From assembly GCF_014649535.1 (NCBI RefSeq), contig NZ_BMTF01000006.1, positions 293,434-357,433 on the forward strand: a stretch of DNA of 64,000 bases, in the 5' to 3' direction. Shown one piece after another: positions 1 to 8,974 of this stretch. This DNA is from Streptomyces gelaticus. GTDB taxonomy: Bacteria; Actinomycetota; Actinomycetes; Streptomycetales; Streptomycetaceae. A program made the translations under genes and the position numbers. The notes under the pieces were generated by a model that made no database searches, was not told the origin of the DNA, and worked only from the letters and a program-made list of their open reading frames with translations. Within the stretch, counting starts at the first letter, position 1. The number at the start of each line of letters is the position of its first letter.

Positions 1-1978
1 CCATGACCACCGCCACCGCAGCTGCCGCGGCCCCCGTCAGCTCGACCGGAAGAGCCGCCGGGCGGCTCCGCAGCCGGGCCCCGAGCAGCACCGTCAGCCC
101 GGGGACGAGCAGCATGACCGGCGCCGCGCGGTACCCGTCGAGCCCCAGCGACGCCCCGGCCGCACGGGCCAGCACCGCCCCGCACACCACGGCCCCGCAC
201 GCCGGCACCGCCTGCGCGACCCGCAGCGCCCGGACCGCACGCCCGGCCCCGGGGTCCGGCAGCGCCCGCGCGGCCTGTGCCGCGGCGCCGTCGAGCAGCA
301 CCGCGACCGTCCCGAGCACCACCAGCAGCACCGCGAACACTGCATACGTCGCGGCCTGCGCCGCGAGCGAGAGCAGGCCCGCACTCACCGCGCCGACCAG
401 CCCGCACACCAGCGTGGTCGTCCCCACGGCGCGCGCCCCGTGCCGCAGCGCCCGTACCGCCACCGCGAACGCCGCGGCCACCAGCACCGACTGCATCGAC
501 ACGGCCGCCGGGTACGACAGCCCCAGCACTGCGGGCAAGGCGGTGAACCCCGCCCAGCCGAGGGCCGAAGCGGCGGCTCCCGCCGCACTCCGCCAGGACG
601 TACCCGCCGGCAGCACCGGCCCCGCCGCCCGCACCAGTCGGTCCCACGAGCGGTGCGCGAGACCCAGCAGGACGGCCACCATCAGCAGCACCACCGGGGC
701 CGCGGCCGGCCGGGACCATGCGAACTCCTCCGCATCCAGAGCACCCCGGACACCGTCGGGAGCACCGGACCACACGTGGGCCAGCTGCGACACCGTACCC
801 ATCAGCGACATGCCGACCGTCGGCACCGCCGACAGCACCGCGGCCGCGCTCACCGCCGACGAGGCCCACACCACGCCCTGCCCGACCGGGCGGGGCAGCG
901 GTGCGCGCAGCGCGGTCAACAGCGCCACACCGCACGGCAGATACACCGGCACCGACCAGCCCCGGTCCATCCCGGCACGCAGCACACCACCCACCGCGGC
1001 CACCGTGCACAACCCGGCCAGCACGCCGCCCGCCACCGCGAGACCCGTGGGCGCACGCCACGCCCCGGACAGCGCGAGCGCCGCACCCGCGAGCAGCAGC
1101 GCGGCCGGTGCCAGCGCGCCCGGTGCCGAACCGGCGGACACCGACTGCGTCAGGGCCACCAGCAGGCCCAGCAGTCCCGTCGTCCAGCAGCCGACACAGG
1201 CCGTCACCCGTACCGCGAGGCCAGGGCCCCACAACGCGATCGCGCAGTCCAGCGCCGCAGTCAGCAGCAGCGCCCAGCCGAACACCGTGGCGCCCGCCTC
1301 CGCCGACCAGGCCCACAGCAGCAGCGGCAGCTGAGCGCTCACCACCGCAAGGGGCAGCGGCAGCCGCAGCCGGCCGAGCAGCAGCCCGTACCCGCCCCAC
1401 AGCACCGCCAGCACCGCCGAGGCGGCCGCGGCGAAACCGGCGCCGCCGGCCTCCGGCACCGCCACCCGGTGCAGCGCGTAGGCGTCGAGGGTCATCAGCA
1501 CGGATGCCAGGGCGCCGAGCGACTCGGCTGTCGCGCAGAGCCCGCGCCGCAGCAGCAGGGCGGGAGCGGCGAGCGCCGCGAGCGTCACCACGGCGAGCAC
1601 CGCCGAGCGTCCGGAGATCCCCATGTGACCCCAGCTGACCAGGGTGAACGCGATCGCCGCGATCGTCAGCAGCAGACCGCCCAGAGTGAGCAGCACATTC
1701 TGCGCACTGCGTGGTCCGGCCTGCGCCGCGGGAGGCCCGAAGGGAGCCGCGAACGGAGCCGGCGGCGCGAACGGGGCGGCCGGCTGCGGTACTGGCGGCG
1801 CTGCCGGAGGCCCGGCGGGCGGCGTCAGCACACTCAGCAGCCAGGCACGGCGGACCAGCAACTGGGAGCGGCGGGCGTCCAGCCGGGCCAGTTCTCGATC
1901 GAGGAGCGCCAATTCCTCGGCGGGTGGCGGCACATGTTCCATGGACGTGAGTGTGGTGCGAGCCACAGTCTCGGACAT
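1..1978 (-). CDS. Large polytopic membrane protein (SCO7613 C-terminal-domain type), C-terminus cut off by window edge
   Basis: Function is unknown. The reverse-strand frame stays open from an ATG at 1978 to the window edge (659 codons), and an in-frame stop 15 nt upstream fixes the start. The first ~45 residues are charged and coil-like (AEELALLDRELARLDARRS), followed by a Pro/Ala-rich linker. From about residue 90 onward come many Leu/Ala/Val-rich hydrophobic segments, implying well over ten membrane spans. The motif LVSWGHMGISGRSAVL and the overall layout match the large streptomycete membrane proteins that databases label SCO7613 C-terminal domain-containing; that match is from memory. 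Only 47 nt separate it from the divergent SRPBCC gene, so the two promoters must overlap. The end of the gene lies outside the window. Confidence 0.75.
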   Translation of the reverse strand, partial: MSETVARTTLTSMEHVPPPAEELALLDRELARLDARRSQLLVRRAWLLSVLTPPAGPPAAPPVPQPAAPFAPPAPFAAPFGPPAAQAGPRSAQNVLLTLGGLLLTIAAIAFTLVSWGHMGISGRSAVLAVVTLAALAAPALLLRRGLCATAESLGALASVLMTLDAYALHRVAVPEAGGAGFAAAASAVLAVLWGGYGLLLGRLRLPLPLAVVSAQLPLLLWAWSAEAGATVFGWALLLTAALDCAIALWGPGLAVRVTACVGCWTTGLLGLLVALTQSVSAGSAPGALAPAALLLAGAALALSGAWRAPTGLAVAGGVLAGLCTVAAVGGVLRAGMDRGWSVPVYLPCGVALLTALRAPLPRPVGQGVVWASSAVSAAAVLSAVPTVGMSLMGTVSQLAHVWSGAPDGVRGALDAEEFAWSRPAAAPVVLLMVAVLLGLAHRSWDRLVRAAGPVLPAGTSWRSAAGAAASALGWAGFTALPAVLGLSYPAAVSMQSVLVAAAFAVAVRALRHGARAVGTTTLVCGLVGAVSAGLLSLAAQAATYAVFAVLLVVLGTVAVLLDGAAAQAARALPDPGAGRAVRALRVAQAVPACGAVVCGAVLARAAGASLGLDGYRAAPVMLLVPGLTVLLGARLRSRPAALPVELTGAAAAAVAVVM

Positions 1979-2025
1979 GCGCTCGGATACTCAGTTCCCC
2001 GGCTGAGTACGCGCAGACTGAGGCC

Positions 2026-2472
2026 ATGGACTGGAGCCACTACCGATTCGTGAGTATCTGGGACCTTCCTGCCCCGCCCGGCACCGTGTACGAGATCCTC
2101 GAACGCGCCGATGACTATCCGCAGTGGTGGCCGCAGGTCCGCGAGGTCACCTCGGCGGACGGGACCAGCGGCACCACCCGCATCCGCTCCTTCCTCCCGT
2201 TCGACCTCGTCCTGACCGTCCGCGAACGCCGTCGCGACCCCCGGGCCGGGGTGATCGAGGCGACGCTCAGCGGCGACCTCGACGGCTGGGTCCGCTGGAC
2301 GGTCACCCCGCACGGAGGCGGCAGCCGGGCCGTCTACGAGCAGGAGGTCGACGTGCGCAGGCGGCTGATGCGGCTCCTGGCGGTGCCCGGACGCCCGGTG
2401 TTCCGGGCCAACCACGCCCTGATGATGCGCGCCGGACGGCGGGGTCTGGTGGCCAGGCTGGAAGCAGTTTGA
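2026..2472 (+). CDS. SRPBCC (START/polyketide cyclase-like) family protein
   Basis: A 148-residue cytoplasmic protein of the SRPBCC fold, a helix-grip fold with a hydrophobic ligand cavity. The family signature is visible: an N-terminal strand (RFVSIWDLPAPPGTVYEIL), then the typical DYPQWWPQVREV segment, and later beta strands such as GWVRWTVTPHGGG. The C-terminus has a basic helix (MRAGRRGLVARLEA). The family binds lipids or aromatic ligands, but nothing here shows the substrate. I use the ATG at 2026; a GTG at 1951 would add 25 residues lacking family features. It is divergent from the membrane protein upstream and is followed 39 nt later by tRNA-Val. Confidence 0.8.
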   Translation: MDWSHYRFVSIWDLPAPPGTVYEILERADDYPQWWPQVREVTSADGTSGTTRIRSFLPFDLVLTVRERRRDPRAGVIEATLSGDLDGWVRWTVTPHGGGSRAVYEQEVDVRRRLMRLLAVPGRPVFRANHALMMRAGRRGLVARLEAV

Positions 2473-2511
2473 ACCGGACCCGCCGAGCCCTGTATGGTTC
2501 AACCCGTTCCC

Positions 2512-2583
2512 GGGCGATTAGCTCAGTGGGAGAGCGCTTCGTTCACACCGAAGAGGTCACTGGTTCGAACCCAGTATCGCCCA
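2512..2583 (+). tRNA. tRNA-Val (anticodon CAC)
   Basis: A full 72-nt cloverleaf can be folded. The acceptor arm pairs GGGCGAT with ATCGCCC, the D arm is GCTC/GAGC, the anticodon stem is CTTCG/CGAAG with loop TTCACAC (anticodon CAC, reading GUG), and the T arm is ACTGG-TTCGAAC-CCAGT. The discriminator base is A. The 3' CCA is not encoded, as CCC follows. No integrase gene or second copy of the 3' end is seen nearby, so there is no sign of an element inserted here. Confidence 0.97.
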
Positions 2584-2688
2584 CCCGGAAGAGGTCGGTC
2601 CGTCAGCAGAATCGACGGACCGGCCTCTGCATGTCCGGACCTGGTGAGGTCCGGCACACACAAGCGGCAACGGGCTCCTGGCGTCCGG

Positions 2689-3414
2689 TCACGCCGCGGC
2701 GGGAAGGTCCGGGCGCAGCGGCCAGGCCGGATCCACCATCTCCGCCGTGCCGTTCTTCGTGAACCACGCCTGGAGTCCACGCGCCTGCGCCGCATGCCAC
2801 ACGGCCTGCAGGGTGTGCAGTTCCGGCGGGGTCAGCCGTTCCAGGCGGGACGAGAACCGCCGCCCCACGGCCCGTACCAATTCCAGCGAGGCCGTCGCAT
2901 CCGCCGCCGCGTCATGGGCGCCGTCGAGCACCACGCCGTACAGCTCGCACAGATCGGTGAGGGTGCGCCGCCCCTTGCGATAGCGGTCCAGATGCTTGTC
3001 GAGCACGCGCGGATCCAGCACGCACAGCGGGGAGTTCTGCAGATACGCCCCGAGCGACGAAGCGCGATGGCGCTTCAGCTCCCGGTCCAGCAGCGTCAGG
3101 TCGAACGGCGCGTTCATCACCACCAGCGGCCGTCCGGCCGCGCACTGCTCGGCCAGCGCACGGCCTATCTCCTCCACCACCGGCGCGGGCCAGCGTCCGT
3201 TGCGCTGGAGGTGATCGTCGGTCAGGCCGTGGATCTCGGTCGCCCCCACGGGCACCGGCACCCCCGGATTCACCAGCCAGCGGGTGACGTGCGTCCGCCC
3301 GCCCGCCGCGTCCTGGACGACCAGGGCGGCCGACACGATCCGGTCCCCCTCGACGTCGACTCCTGTTGTCTCGGTGTCAAAAGCGGCCAGTGGCCCCTCG
3401 TACCAGTGCGTCAT
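2689..3414 (-). CDS. DEDDh 3'-5' exonuclease (DnaQ/RNase T superfamily)
   Basis: A 241-residue stand-alone proofreading-type exonuclease. Exo I is AFDTETTGVD (D13, E15), Exo II is NAPFDLTLL (D105), and Exo III is HDAAADATAS (H167, D172). All four acidic ligands plus the general-base His of the DEDDh class are present, so it should be active on 3' ends of DNA or RNA. The start is the ATG at 3414 (MTHWYEGPL); upstream extension in the same frame lacks homology. Family members may act in proofreading, repair or RNA trimming, and the substrate cannot be told here. It is divergent from the DUF4365 gene pair, with 191 nt between the starts. Confidence 0.9.
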   Translation of the reverse strand: MTHWYEGPLAAFDTETTGVDVEGDRIVSAALVVQDAAGGRTHVTRWLVNPGVPVPVGATEIHGLTDDHLQRNGRWPAPVVEEIGRALAEQCAAGRPLVVMNAPFDLTLLDRELKRHRASSLGAYLQNSPLCVLDPRVLDKHLDRYRKGRRTLTDLCELYGVVLDGAHDAAADATASLELVRAVGRRFSSRLERLTPPELHTLQAVWHAAQARGLQAWFTKNGTAEMVDPAWPLRPDLPAAA

Positions 3415-3605
3415 CCCCGAACTCCTCGTGCCCGAACGGCAGATGGTGTGTTTCCCCTGCCCGGTTCGGTGATACCCCCGCGCTTTGCCCGGTACGCCGT
3501 TTGCGGGGCGTCGGGTGCGGTGACAACACAGGTGGGGAAAGCGGGAGTTGTCCGTCACCCCGCACCGGAGAAACGATCGGCACAGCCCGGAAGGCACACG
3601 CAGCC

Positions 3606-4172
3606 ATGGCGCTCGCGCAGCCCGAACCGAGCGGGCTGCTGTTCCAGCGGACCGAACCGCTGCGCGGCACACTCGCAACCACCGCCTGCATGGAGACGCT
3701 CCAGGTGGGCTACCTGCACGCGGTCGCGGCCGCGGCGGGGTGCTCCCTGTCGCAGCCCTTCCCCGACAACGGAATCGACTGGCACGTCAGCCACGGCGCC
3801 CCCGGCCACGCCGTGGACGACGAAGTGACCATAAAGGTGCAGCTCAAATGCACCTACCAGATCCCGCCGCACCCGCCGGGGCCGACGTTCGCCTTCACCC
3901 TCGACAACGCCCACCTCGTGAAGCTCGCCCGGACTCCCGTTTCGGTGCACAAGATCCTCGTCGTGATGATCGTGCCGCGCAGCCAGGACGACTGGCTGCG
4001 CGCCGGACACGACCGGCTCGACCTGCGGCACTGCTGTTACTGGACCAATCTGGCCGGCCACGCGGTGACAGGCCGGCACCGGACCACCGTGCGGATCCCG
4101 ACGTCGCGCATCTTCGACGATCGGGCGCTCTGCGAGATCATGACCCGCGTAGGGGCGGGAGGGAGGCCCTGA
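3606..4172 (+). CDS. DUF4365 domain protein, restriction-endonuclease-like fold
   Basis: A 188-residue protein matching DUF4365. Residues 55-85 contain NGIDWHVSH followed by VTIKVQLKCT. D58 with Q79 and K81 resembles the PD-(D/E)xK nuclease core (D...QxK), as in several Mrr/HSDR-like families. This is a pattern reading, not proof of activity. The start at ATG 3606 gives the form usual for streptomycete homologues (MALAQPEPSG). Its stop codon overlaps the start of the next gene (TGATG at 4170-4174), so the two are probably translationally coupled and may work together. No substrate or pathway is known. Confidence 0.8.
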   Translation: MALAQPEPSGLLFQRTEPLRGTLATTACMETLQVGYLHAVAAAAGCSLSQPFPDNGIDWHVSHGAPGHAVDDEVTIKVQLKCTYQIPPHPPGPTFAFTLDNAHLVKLARTPVSVHKILVVMIVPRSQDDWLRAGHDRLDLRHCCYWTNLAGHAVTGRHRTTVRIPTSRIFDDRALCEIMTRVGAGGRP

Positions 4173-5446
4173 TGCACCGGCCGATGGACCAGTACGCCGA
4201 CGGAGCGATCCCGTCGGCCACCGGCCCGCACCCCGCGGAATCCGCGGGACCGCGGCCCGACGCCTTCCGGGCGCCCGGAGGCCTCGCCGACCCGGCCCGC
4301 GTCGACCCCGCCGTCCTCGCCGCCCTGCTGGGCCGGCACGGCTGGCAGCGCCGCGGCGGGTCGGCCGGGCGCTACAGCCGCTGGACCCCACCGGGACCAC
4401 CGGCTGCGCCCGGGGGCGGGACGAGCCTCCTGGTTCCCGACACCACCGCCTTCCCCGACAGCGGGGACCTCCTCGGCGAGGCGCTGACCGCGCTCGCCCG
4501 CAGCGCCGCCCCCTCGGCCCGCGAGATCCTGGTCTCCCTCGCCGTGCCCAGCGACGAGATCCGCTGGTGGCGGGAGGTACCCGAACCGTTCGCGGGAGCG
4601 GCGGGCGCGGCCGGCTGGACAGGGGCCGAGCGGCTGCACACCGCCGCCCGGCAGACGCTGCTCGCCGGCGCCCTCGCCGTACGGGCGAACACCGGCTACC
4701 ACGGCTCGCGCCACCGCCGCAGGGCCCGGGCCGCGCTCGACGGCATCCTCGTCGGACCGGCTCCCGGCGGCCGTGAGCTCGCCGCGTTCGTGCCGGTCGA
4801 ACCGGGTCGCGCCGTCGCCGTACGCCTCTGCCAGGCCCTGCACGCCACCCGCGAGGCGGTGGACCACCAGCGGGCCACCGGCCGCTTCGAAGCCTTCGAC
4901 ACGGCCGTCGAGGCGGGCGTCAGCCGGGAACTGACCGAGGCGGTCGTCGCGCTGGTCCGGGGCTCGGAGGGGGCGGGGATCGCCCTGGAGTGGGCGCCCG
5001 CCGCCGGAATCCCCGAGGGCTGCCCGGCCCGCCCCGGGCCGGTGGAGTTCTCCCCGGGCGATCTGCCCGCCCTGCGCCTGGCGGGCGCCCGCTACCTGCG
5101 GGACGAGCCCGCCGTGACGGTACGGATCACCGGCGCCGTCGTCCGTATGCGCCGCTCGGCACCACGCGGTGCCGGGATCGTGCGGCTGCGCGTGCTGGCG
5201 GGCGCCGAGGTGCCGCACGTACGGCTGGAGCTGGACGAGGAGGCGTACCGGATCGCCGGCCACGCCCACCTGGTGGGGCTGCCGATCCGGGTGGAGGGCA
5301 GGCTGGAGAGCCGCGGCGGCTTCCGGCGGCTGACCCGGATCTCGCACGTCGTGCCCGTGCAGGTCGACGAGTCGGAGCGCGACCGGCTGATGAAGTCCCT
5401 CCAGGAGAACGTGGACCTGTTCGAGGAGGCGTGCACCGGCGAATAG
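4172..5446 (+). CDS. Uncharacterised 424-residue protein coupled to the DUF4365 gene
   Basis: I do not recognise a named family. The first ~45 residues are low-complexity (Pro/Ala/Gly). The middle contains an alpha/beta-looking region with DEIRWWREVPEPF and a basic patch (GSRHRRRARAALDGI). Residues ~310-400 alternate short strands (VTVRITGAVVRMRR, IVRLRVLAGAEV, GLPIRVEGRLES), which could be an OB-like beta barrel. It ends in an acidic helix. There is no signal peptide or membrane span, so it is probably cytoplasmic. Translation starts at ATG 4172, overlapping the stop of the DUF4365 gene, with GGGAGG just upstream. It is likely a partner of the nuclease-like protein. Confidence 0.75.
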   Translation: MHRPMDQYADGAIPSATGPHPAESAGPRPDAFRAPGGLADPARVDPAVLAALLGRHGWQRRGGSAGRYSRWTPPGPPAAPGGGTSLLVPDTTAFPDSGDLLGEALTALARSAAPSAREILVSLAVPSDEIRWWREVPEPFAGAAGAAGWTGAERLHTAARQTLLAGALAVRANTGYHGSRHRRRARAALDGILVGPAPGGRELAAFVPVEPGRAVAVRLCQALHATREAVDHQRATGRFEAFDTAVEAGVSRELTEAVVALVRGSEGAGIALEWAPAAGIPEGCPARPGPVEFSPGDLPALRLAGARYLRDEPAVTVRITGAVVRMRRSAPRGAGIVRLRVLAGAEVPHVRLELDEEAYRIAGHAHLVGLPIRVEGRLESRGGFRRLTRISHVVPVQVDESERDRLMKSLQENVDLFEEACTGE

Positions 5447-5535
5447 GGCCGTGGGGGAGGGTCCCGCGGGGGAGCGGGCCGACTTCGTGTTCGGCCGTTT
5501 CGCAGAGGGGGCCCGCGGCTCGGTACGATTCGTAT

Positions 5536-5560
5536 CGCACGCGCACCACGAACGCGTGCG
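5536..5560 (+). promoter_or_regulatory. Hairpin in the thrS leader
   Basis: CGCACGCG (5536-5543) and CGCGTGCG (5553-5560) form a perfect 8-bp stem with a 9-nt loop, ending 24 nt before the thrS GTG and just upstream of the AGGAG. It follows a small palindrome (TACGATTCGTA, 5524-5534) that could overlap a -10 element. No T-box features (specifier loop, TGGNACC-type bulge) are seen. A regulatory role is a guess. Confidence 0.3.
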
Positions 5561-5584
5561 TACCCCCTGAGTCAGGAGAGACCG

Positions 5585-7561
5585 GTGTCAGACGTCCGTG
5601 TGATCATCCAACGCGATTCCGAGCGGGAAGAGCGCGTGGTGACGACGGGCACTACGGCAGCCGAGCTCTTCCCCGGCGAGCGCACCGTTGTCGCCGCCCG
5701 GGTCGCCGGCGAGCTGAAGGACCTCGCGTACGTCGTCGCCGACGGCGAGGTCGTCGAGCCCGTCGAGATCTCCTCCGAGGACGGCCTGAACATCCTGCGG
5801 CACTCCACCGCGCACGTGATGGCGCAGGCCGTGCAGCAGCTCTTCCCCGAGGCCAAGCTGGGCATCGGCCCGCCGGTCAAGGACGGCTTCTACTACGACT
5901 TCGACGTCGAGAAGCCGTTCACGCCCGAGGACCTCAAGGCCATCGAGAAGAAGATGCAGGAGATCCAGAAGCGGGGTCAGAAGTTCTCCCGCCGGGTCGT
6001 GACGGACGAGGCCGCCCGTGAGGAGCTGTCCGACGAGCCGTACAAGCTGGAGCTCATCGGTATCAAGGGCTCCGCATCCTCCGACGACGGCGCGGACGTC
6101 GAGGTGGGCGGCGGCGAGCTGACCATCTACGACAACCTCGACCCGAAGACCGGCGATCTGTGCTGGAAGGACCTCTGCCGGGGTCCGCACCTGCCGACCA
6201 CCCGGTTCATCCCGGCGTTCAAGCTGATGCGCAACGCCGCGGCGTACTGGCGGGGCAGCGAGAAGAACCCGATGCTCCAGCGCATCTACGGCACCGCGTG
6301 GCCCACCAAGGACGAGCTGAAGGCGCACCTGGAGTTCCTGGAGGAGGCTGCCAAGCGCGACCACCGCAAGCTCGGCAACGAGCTGGACCTCTTCTCCTTC
6401 CCGGACGAGATCGGCCCCGGTCTCGCGGTCTTCCACCCCAAGGGCGGCATCATCCGCCGCGCCATGGAGGACTACTCGCGCCGGCGCCACGAGGAGGAGG
6501 GCTACGAGTTCGTCTACTCCCCGCACGCCACCAAGGGCAAGCTTTTCGAGAAGTCCGGCCACCTGGACTGGTACGCCGACGGCATGTACCCGCCCATGCA
6601 GCTCGACGACGGGGTGGACTACTACCTCAAGCCGATGAACTGCCCGATGCACAACCTGATCTTCGACGCGCGCGGCCGCTCCTACCGTGAACTGCCGCTG
6701 CGCCTCTTCGAGTTCGGCACGGTGTACCGGTACGAGAAGTCCGGCGTGGTGCACGGCCTGACCCGCTCGCGCGGCTTCACGCAGGACGACGCACACATCT
6801 ACTGCACCAAGGAGCAGATGGCGGAGGAGCTCGACCGTACGCTCACCTTCGTCCTGAACCTGCTGCGCGACTACGGTCTGACCGACTTCTACCTGGAGCT
6901 CTCCACCAAGGACCCGGAGAAGTTCGTCGGCTCCGACGAGATCTGGGAAGAGGCCACCGAGACGCTGCGCCAGGTCGCCGAGAAGCAGGGCCTGCCGCTG
7001 GTCCCGGACCCGGGCGGCGCCGCGTTCTACGGCCCGAAGATCTCGGTGCAGTGCAAGGACGCCATCGGCCGTACCTGGCAGATGTCGACCGTGCAGCTCG
7101 ACTTCAACCTCCCGGAGCGCTTCGACCTGGAGTACACCGGCCCGGACGGCACCAAGCAGCGCCCGGTCATGATCCACCGTGCGCTGTTCGGCTCCATCGA
7201 GCGTTTCTTCGCGGTGCTTCTGGAGCACTACGCGGGTGCGTTCCCGGTGTGGCTGGCCCCGGTCCAGGCGGTCGGCATCCCGATCGGAGACGCGCACGTC
7301 CCGTACCTCCAGGAGTTCGCGGCCAAGGCCCGGAAGGCGGGGCTGCGGGTCGAGGTGGACGCCTCCTCCGACCGGATGCAGAAGAAGATCCGCAACCAGC
7401 AGAAGGCCAAGGTGCCCTTCATGGTCATCGCGGGTGATGAGGACATGGCCAACGGCGCCGTCTCCTTCCGCTACCGCGACGGATCGCAGGAGAACGGCAT
7501 CCCGGTCGACGACGCCATCGCCAAGATCCAGAAGGCCGTCGAGGACCGCGCCCAGGTCTGA
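5585..7561 (+). CDS. thrS: Threonine-tRNA ligase
   Basis: A full-length class II threonyl-tRNA synthetase (658 aa) that charges tRNA-Thr with threonine in the cytoplasm. The order is an N-terminal TGS domain (about 1-65), the second additional/editing domain (about 80-240), the class II catalytic core, and the C-terminal anticodon-binding domain (from about 555). The three zinc ligands that read threonine are in place: C353 (MNCPMH), H404 (QDDAHIYC) and H531 (MIHRALFGS). Spacing between the first two matches the E. coli enzyme (C334, H385). The GTG start is preceded by AGGAG. It ends at a hairpin shared with the convergent channel gene. Confidence 0.98.
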   Translation: MSDVRVIIQRDSEREERVVTTGTTAAELFPGERTVVAARVAGELKDLAYVVADGEVVEPVEISSEDGLNILRHSTAHVMAQAVQQLFPEAKLGIGPPVKDGFYYDFDVEKPFTPEDLKAIEKKMQEIQKRGQKFSRRVVTDEAAREELSDEPYKLELIGIKGSASSDDGADVEVGGGELTIYDNLDPKTGDLCWKDLCRGPHLPTTRFIPAFKLMRNAAAYWRGSEKNPMLQRIYGTAWPTKDELKAHLEFLEEAAKRDHRKLGNELDLFSFPDEIGPGLAVFHPKGGIIRRAMEDYSRRRHEEEGYEFVYSPHATKGKLFEKSGHLDWYADGMYPPMQLDDGVDYYLKPMNCPMHNLIFDARGRSYRELPLRLFEFGTVYRYEKSGVVHGLTRSRGFTQDDAHIYCTKEQMAEELDRTLTFVLNLLRDYGLTDFYLELSTKDPEKFVGSDEIWEEATETLRQVAEKQGLPLVPDPGGAAFYGPKISVQCKDAIGRTWQMSTVQLDFNLPERFDLEYTGPDGTKQRPVMIHRALFGSIERFFAVLLEHYAGAFPVWLAPVQAVGIPIGDAHVPYLQEFAAKARKAGLRVEVDASSDRMQKKIRNQQKAKVPFMVIAGDEDMANGAVSFRYRDGSQENGIPVDDAIAKIQKAVEDRAQV

Positions 7562-7573
7562 CCGGCACGTCGC

Positions 7574-7616
7574 AGGAGGCCCCCCGGAGCGCTACTCGCG
7601 CTCCGGGGGCCTCTTC
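7574..7616. terminator. Bidirectional hairpin between thrS and the channel gene
   Basis: GAGGCCCCC/GGAGCG pairs with CGCTCC/GGGGGCCTC, about 15 bp with one bulged C, around loop CTACT. It lies at the convergent 3' ends and overlaps the last codons of the reverse-strand gene. There is no U-run, as is common for streptomycete terminators. Confidence 0.7.
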
Positions 7617-8269
7617 TCGTCCTCCCGGGTGAAGACCTGCACAAGCCACGACGAGAACGAGCCCGTCACCGCTCCCAGCAGCGCCAGCCCGCAGGCCATC
7701 AGGCCGGACGCCACGACCCGGCCGCCCGCCGTGACCGGCACCGTGTCCCCGTACCCCACGGTCGTCAGCGTCTCGCACGCCCACCACGCCGCGTCGCCGA
7801 AGGTACGGATCGAAGCGCCGGGCGCCTGGTGCTCCTGGTCGTAGACGGCGAGCGCGGCGGAGAAGCCGAGCAGCAGGGCGGTCGCCCCGGCGTAGGCGAT
7901 CACGCGGGCGTACAGGCTCAGCCGCGGCTGCTCCCGTCGGCGCTGGACCGCGGTGTAGACGCGGATCAGGCGCAGTGGCCGCAGCAACGGAAGCAGCAGC
8001 ACCACCGTGTCCAGCCAGTGCACCCGCACGAAGCGGAGACCGAGACCGCTGAGCCGGAGCCGTACGGCGTAGTCCGCCGCGAAGACCAGCCAGGTGGCGC
8101 CGACCAGTCCGAGGGCGATGTCCCGCCAGGGTTCGGTGTCCTCGGGTACGAGCACGCGGACCGCGTAGCCGAGCAGGAAGAGCAGCGAGGCGCCGAAGAG
8201 CGGCACTTCCGTGCGTTGCTCCCAGCGCCGGAAGCGAAGAGGAGTGGAGTCGGCGGACCGGTCGCTCAT
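7592..8269 (-). CDS. Voltage-sensor-like potassium channel protein (2TM pore plus S1-S4-like part)
   Basis: A 225-residue integral membrane protein. The selectivity filter TTVGYGD is at residues 169-175, preceded by a pore helix (AAWWACETL) and followed by the last transmembrane helix. The N-terminal half holds about four hydrophobic segments, including an arginine-spaced one (LLRPLRLIRVY, R97, R100, R103) like an S4 voltage sensor. It therefore looks like a small Kv-type subunit, which should form a tetramer for K+ passage. There is no cytoplasmic RCK/TrkA domain. The start is ATG 8269 with a purine-rich GAGGTG upstream. It is divergent from the HIT gene by 66 nt. Confidence 0.88.
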   Translation of the reverse strand: MSDRSADSTPLRFRRWEQRTEVPLFGASLLFLLGYAVRVLVPEDTEPWRDIALGLVGATWLVFAADYAVRLRLSGLGLRFVRVHWLDTVVLLLPLLRPLRLIRVYTAVQRRREQPRLSLYARVIAYAGATALLLGFSAALAVYDQEHQAPGASIRTFGDAAWWACETLTTVGYGDTVPVTAGGRVVASGLMACGLALLGAVTGSFSSWLVQVFTREDEKRPPERE

Positions 8270-8335
8270 CACCTCAGCATCGCCGCACGCCCAGGGGCGC
8301 GGCCCCGGCGACACGCACCCGGGGAGCGAAGCAAT

Positions 8336-8896
8336 ATGCTGATCGCCATGACGAGTGAGCCGGAGCAGCAGATCGGAGTGGGAACGCCCGATGCGTTCCA
8401 GCGCCTGTGGACGCCCCACCGGATGGCGTACATCCAGGGTGAGAACAAGCCGACCGGTCCGGAGGCCGGCGACGGCTGCCCGTTCTGCGGCATCCCGTCG
8501 AATTCGGACGAGGACGGGCTCGTCGTCGCGCGCGGCAAGCATGTCTACGCCGTGCTGAATCTGTACCCGTACAACGGCGGGCATCTGATGGTGGTGCCGT
8601 ACCGGCACGTCGCCGACTACACGGAGCTCGACGGTCCGGAGACGATGGAGCTGGCCGATTTCACCAAGCGGGCGATGACGGCTCTGCGGACGGCCTCGGG
8701 GGCGCACGGATTCAACATCGGTATGAACCAGGGCTCGGTGGCCGGGGCCGGCATCGCGGCCCATCTGCACCAGCATCTGGTACCGCGCTGGGGCGGTGAC
8801 ACCAACTTCATGCCGGTGGTCGGGCACACGAAGGTGCTGCCGCAGCTGCTCGCCGACACCCGCAAGATGCTGGCCGACGCCTGGCCCGTCGACTGA
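8336..8896 (+). CDS. HIT family hydrolase (diadenosine polyphosphate/nucleotide type)
   Basis: A 186-residue histidine-triad protein. The triad is HLHQHLVP near residue 145, within GIAAHLHQHLVPRWGGD. A CPFCGIP pair suggests a structural zinc site. It closely resembles the mycobacterial protein next to pgsA that has Ap4A phosphorylase activity, and sits in the corresponding place between thrS and the phosphatidylinositol genes. The start is ATG 8336, with GGGGAG 9 nt upstream; ATG 8348 (MTSEPEQQ) is a weaker alternative. The reaction is likely breakdown of dinucleoside polyphosphates, but which one is not shown by the sequence. Confidence 0.9.
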   Translation: MLIAMTSEPEQQIGVGTPDAFQRLWTPHRMAYIQGENKPTGPEAGDGCPFCGIPSNSDEDGLVVARGKHVYAVLNLYPYNGGHLMVVPYRHVADYTELDGPETMELADFTKRAMTALRTASGAHGFNIGMNQGSVAGAGIAAHLHQHLVPRWGGDTNFMPVVGHTKVLPQLLADTRKMLADAWPVD

Positions 8897-8974
8897 GCCC
8901 GGCTGCCGCTTTCCGACGCGGCCGCCCCGGCTGCTGCTTCCTGCCGGGGCGGTCTTCGCCGTCCGGGCGGCCGG

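Noticed and set aside
3..1334. Long forward open frame with Ser/Thr/Ala/Arg composition
   Set aside because: It is antisense to the polytopic membrane protein, has no family features and arises from third-position GC bias.
2512..2700. tRNA-Val as an integration site for a mobile element
   Set aside because: No integrase, no repeated tRNA 3' end and no foreign base composition nearby.
5447..5584. T-box riboswitch before thrS
   Set aside because: The leader is only ~138 nt at most and lacks the specifier loop and antiterminator bulge.
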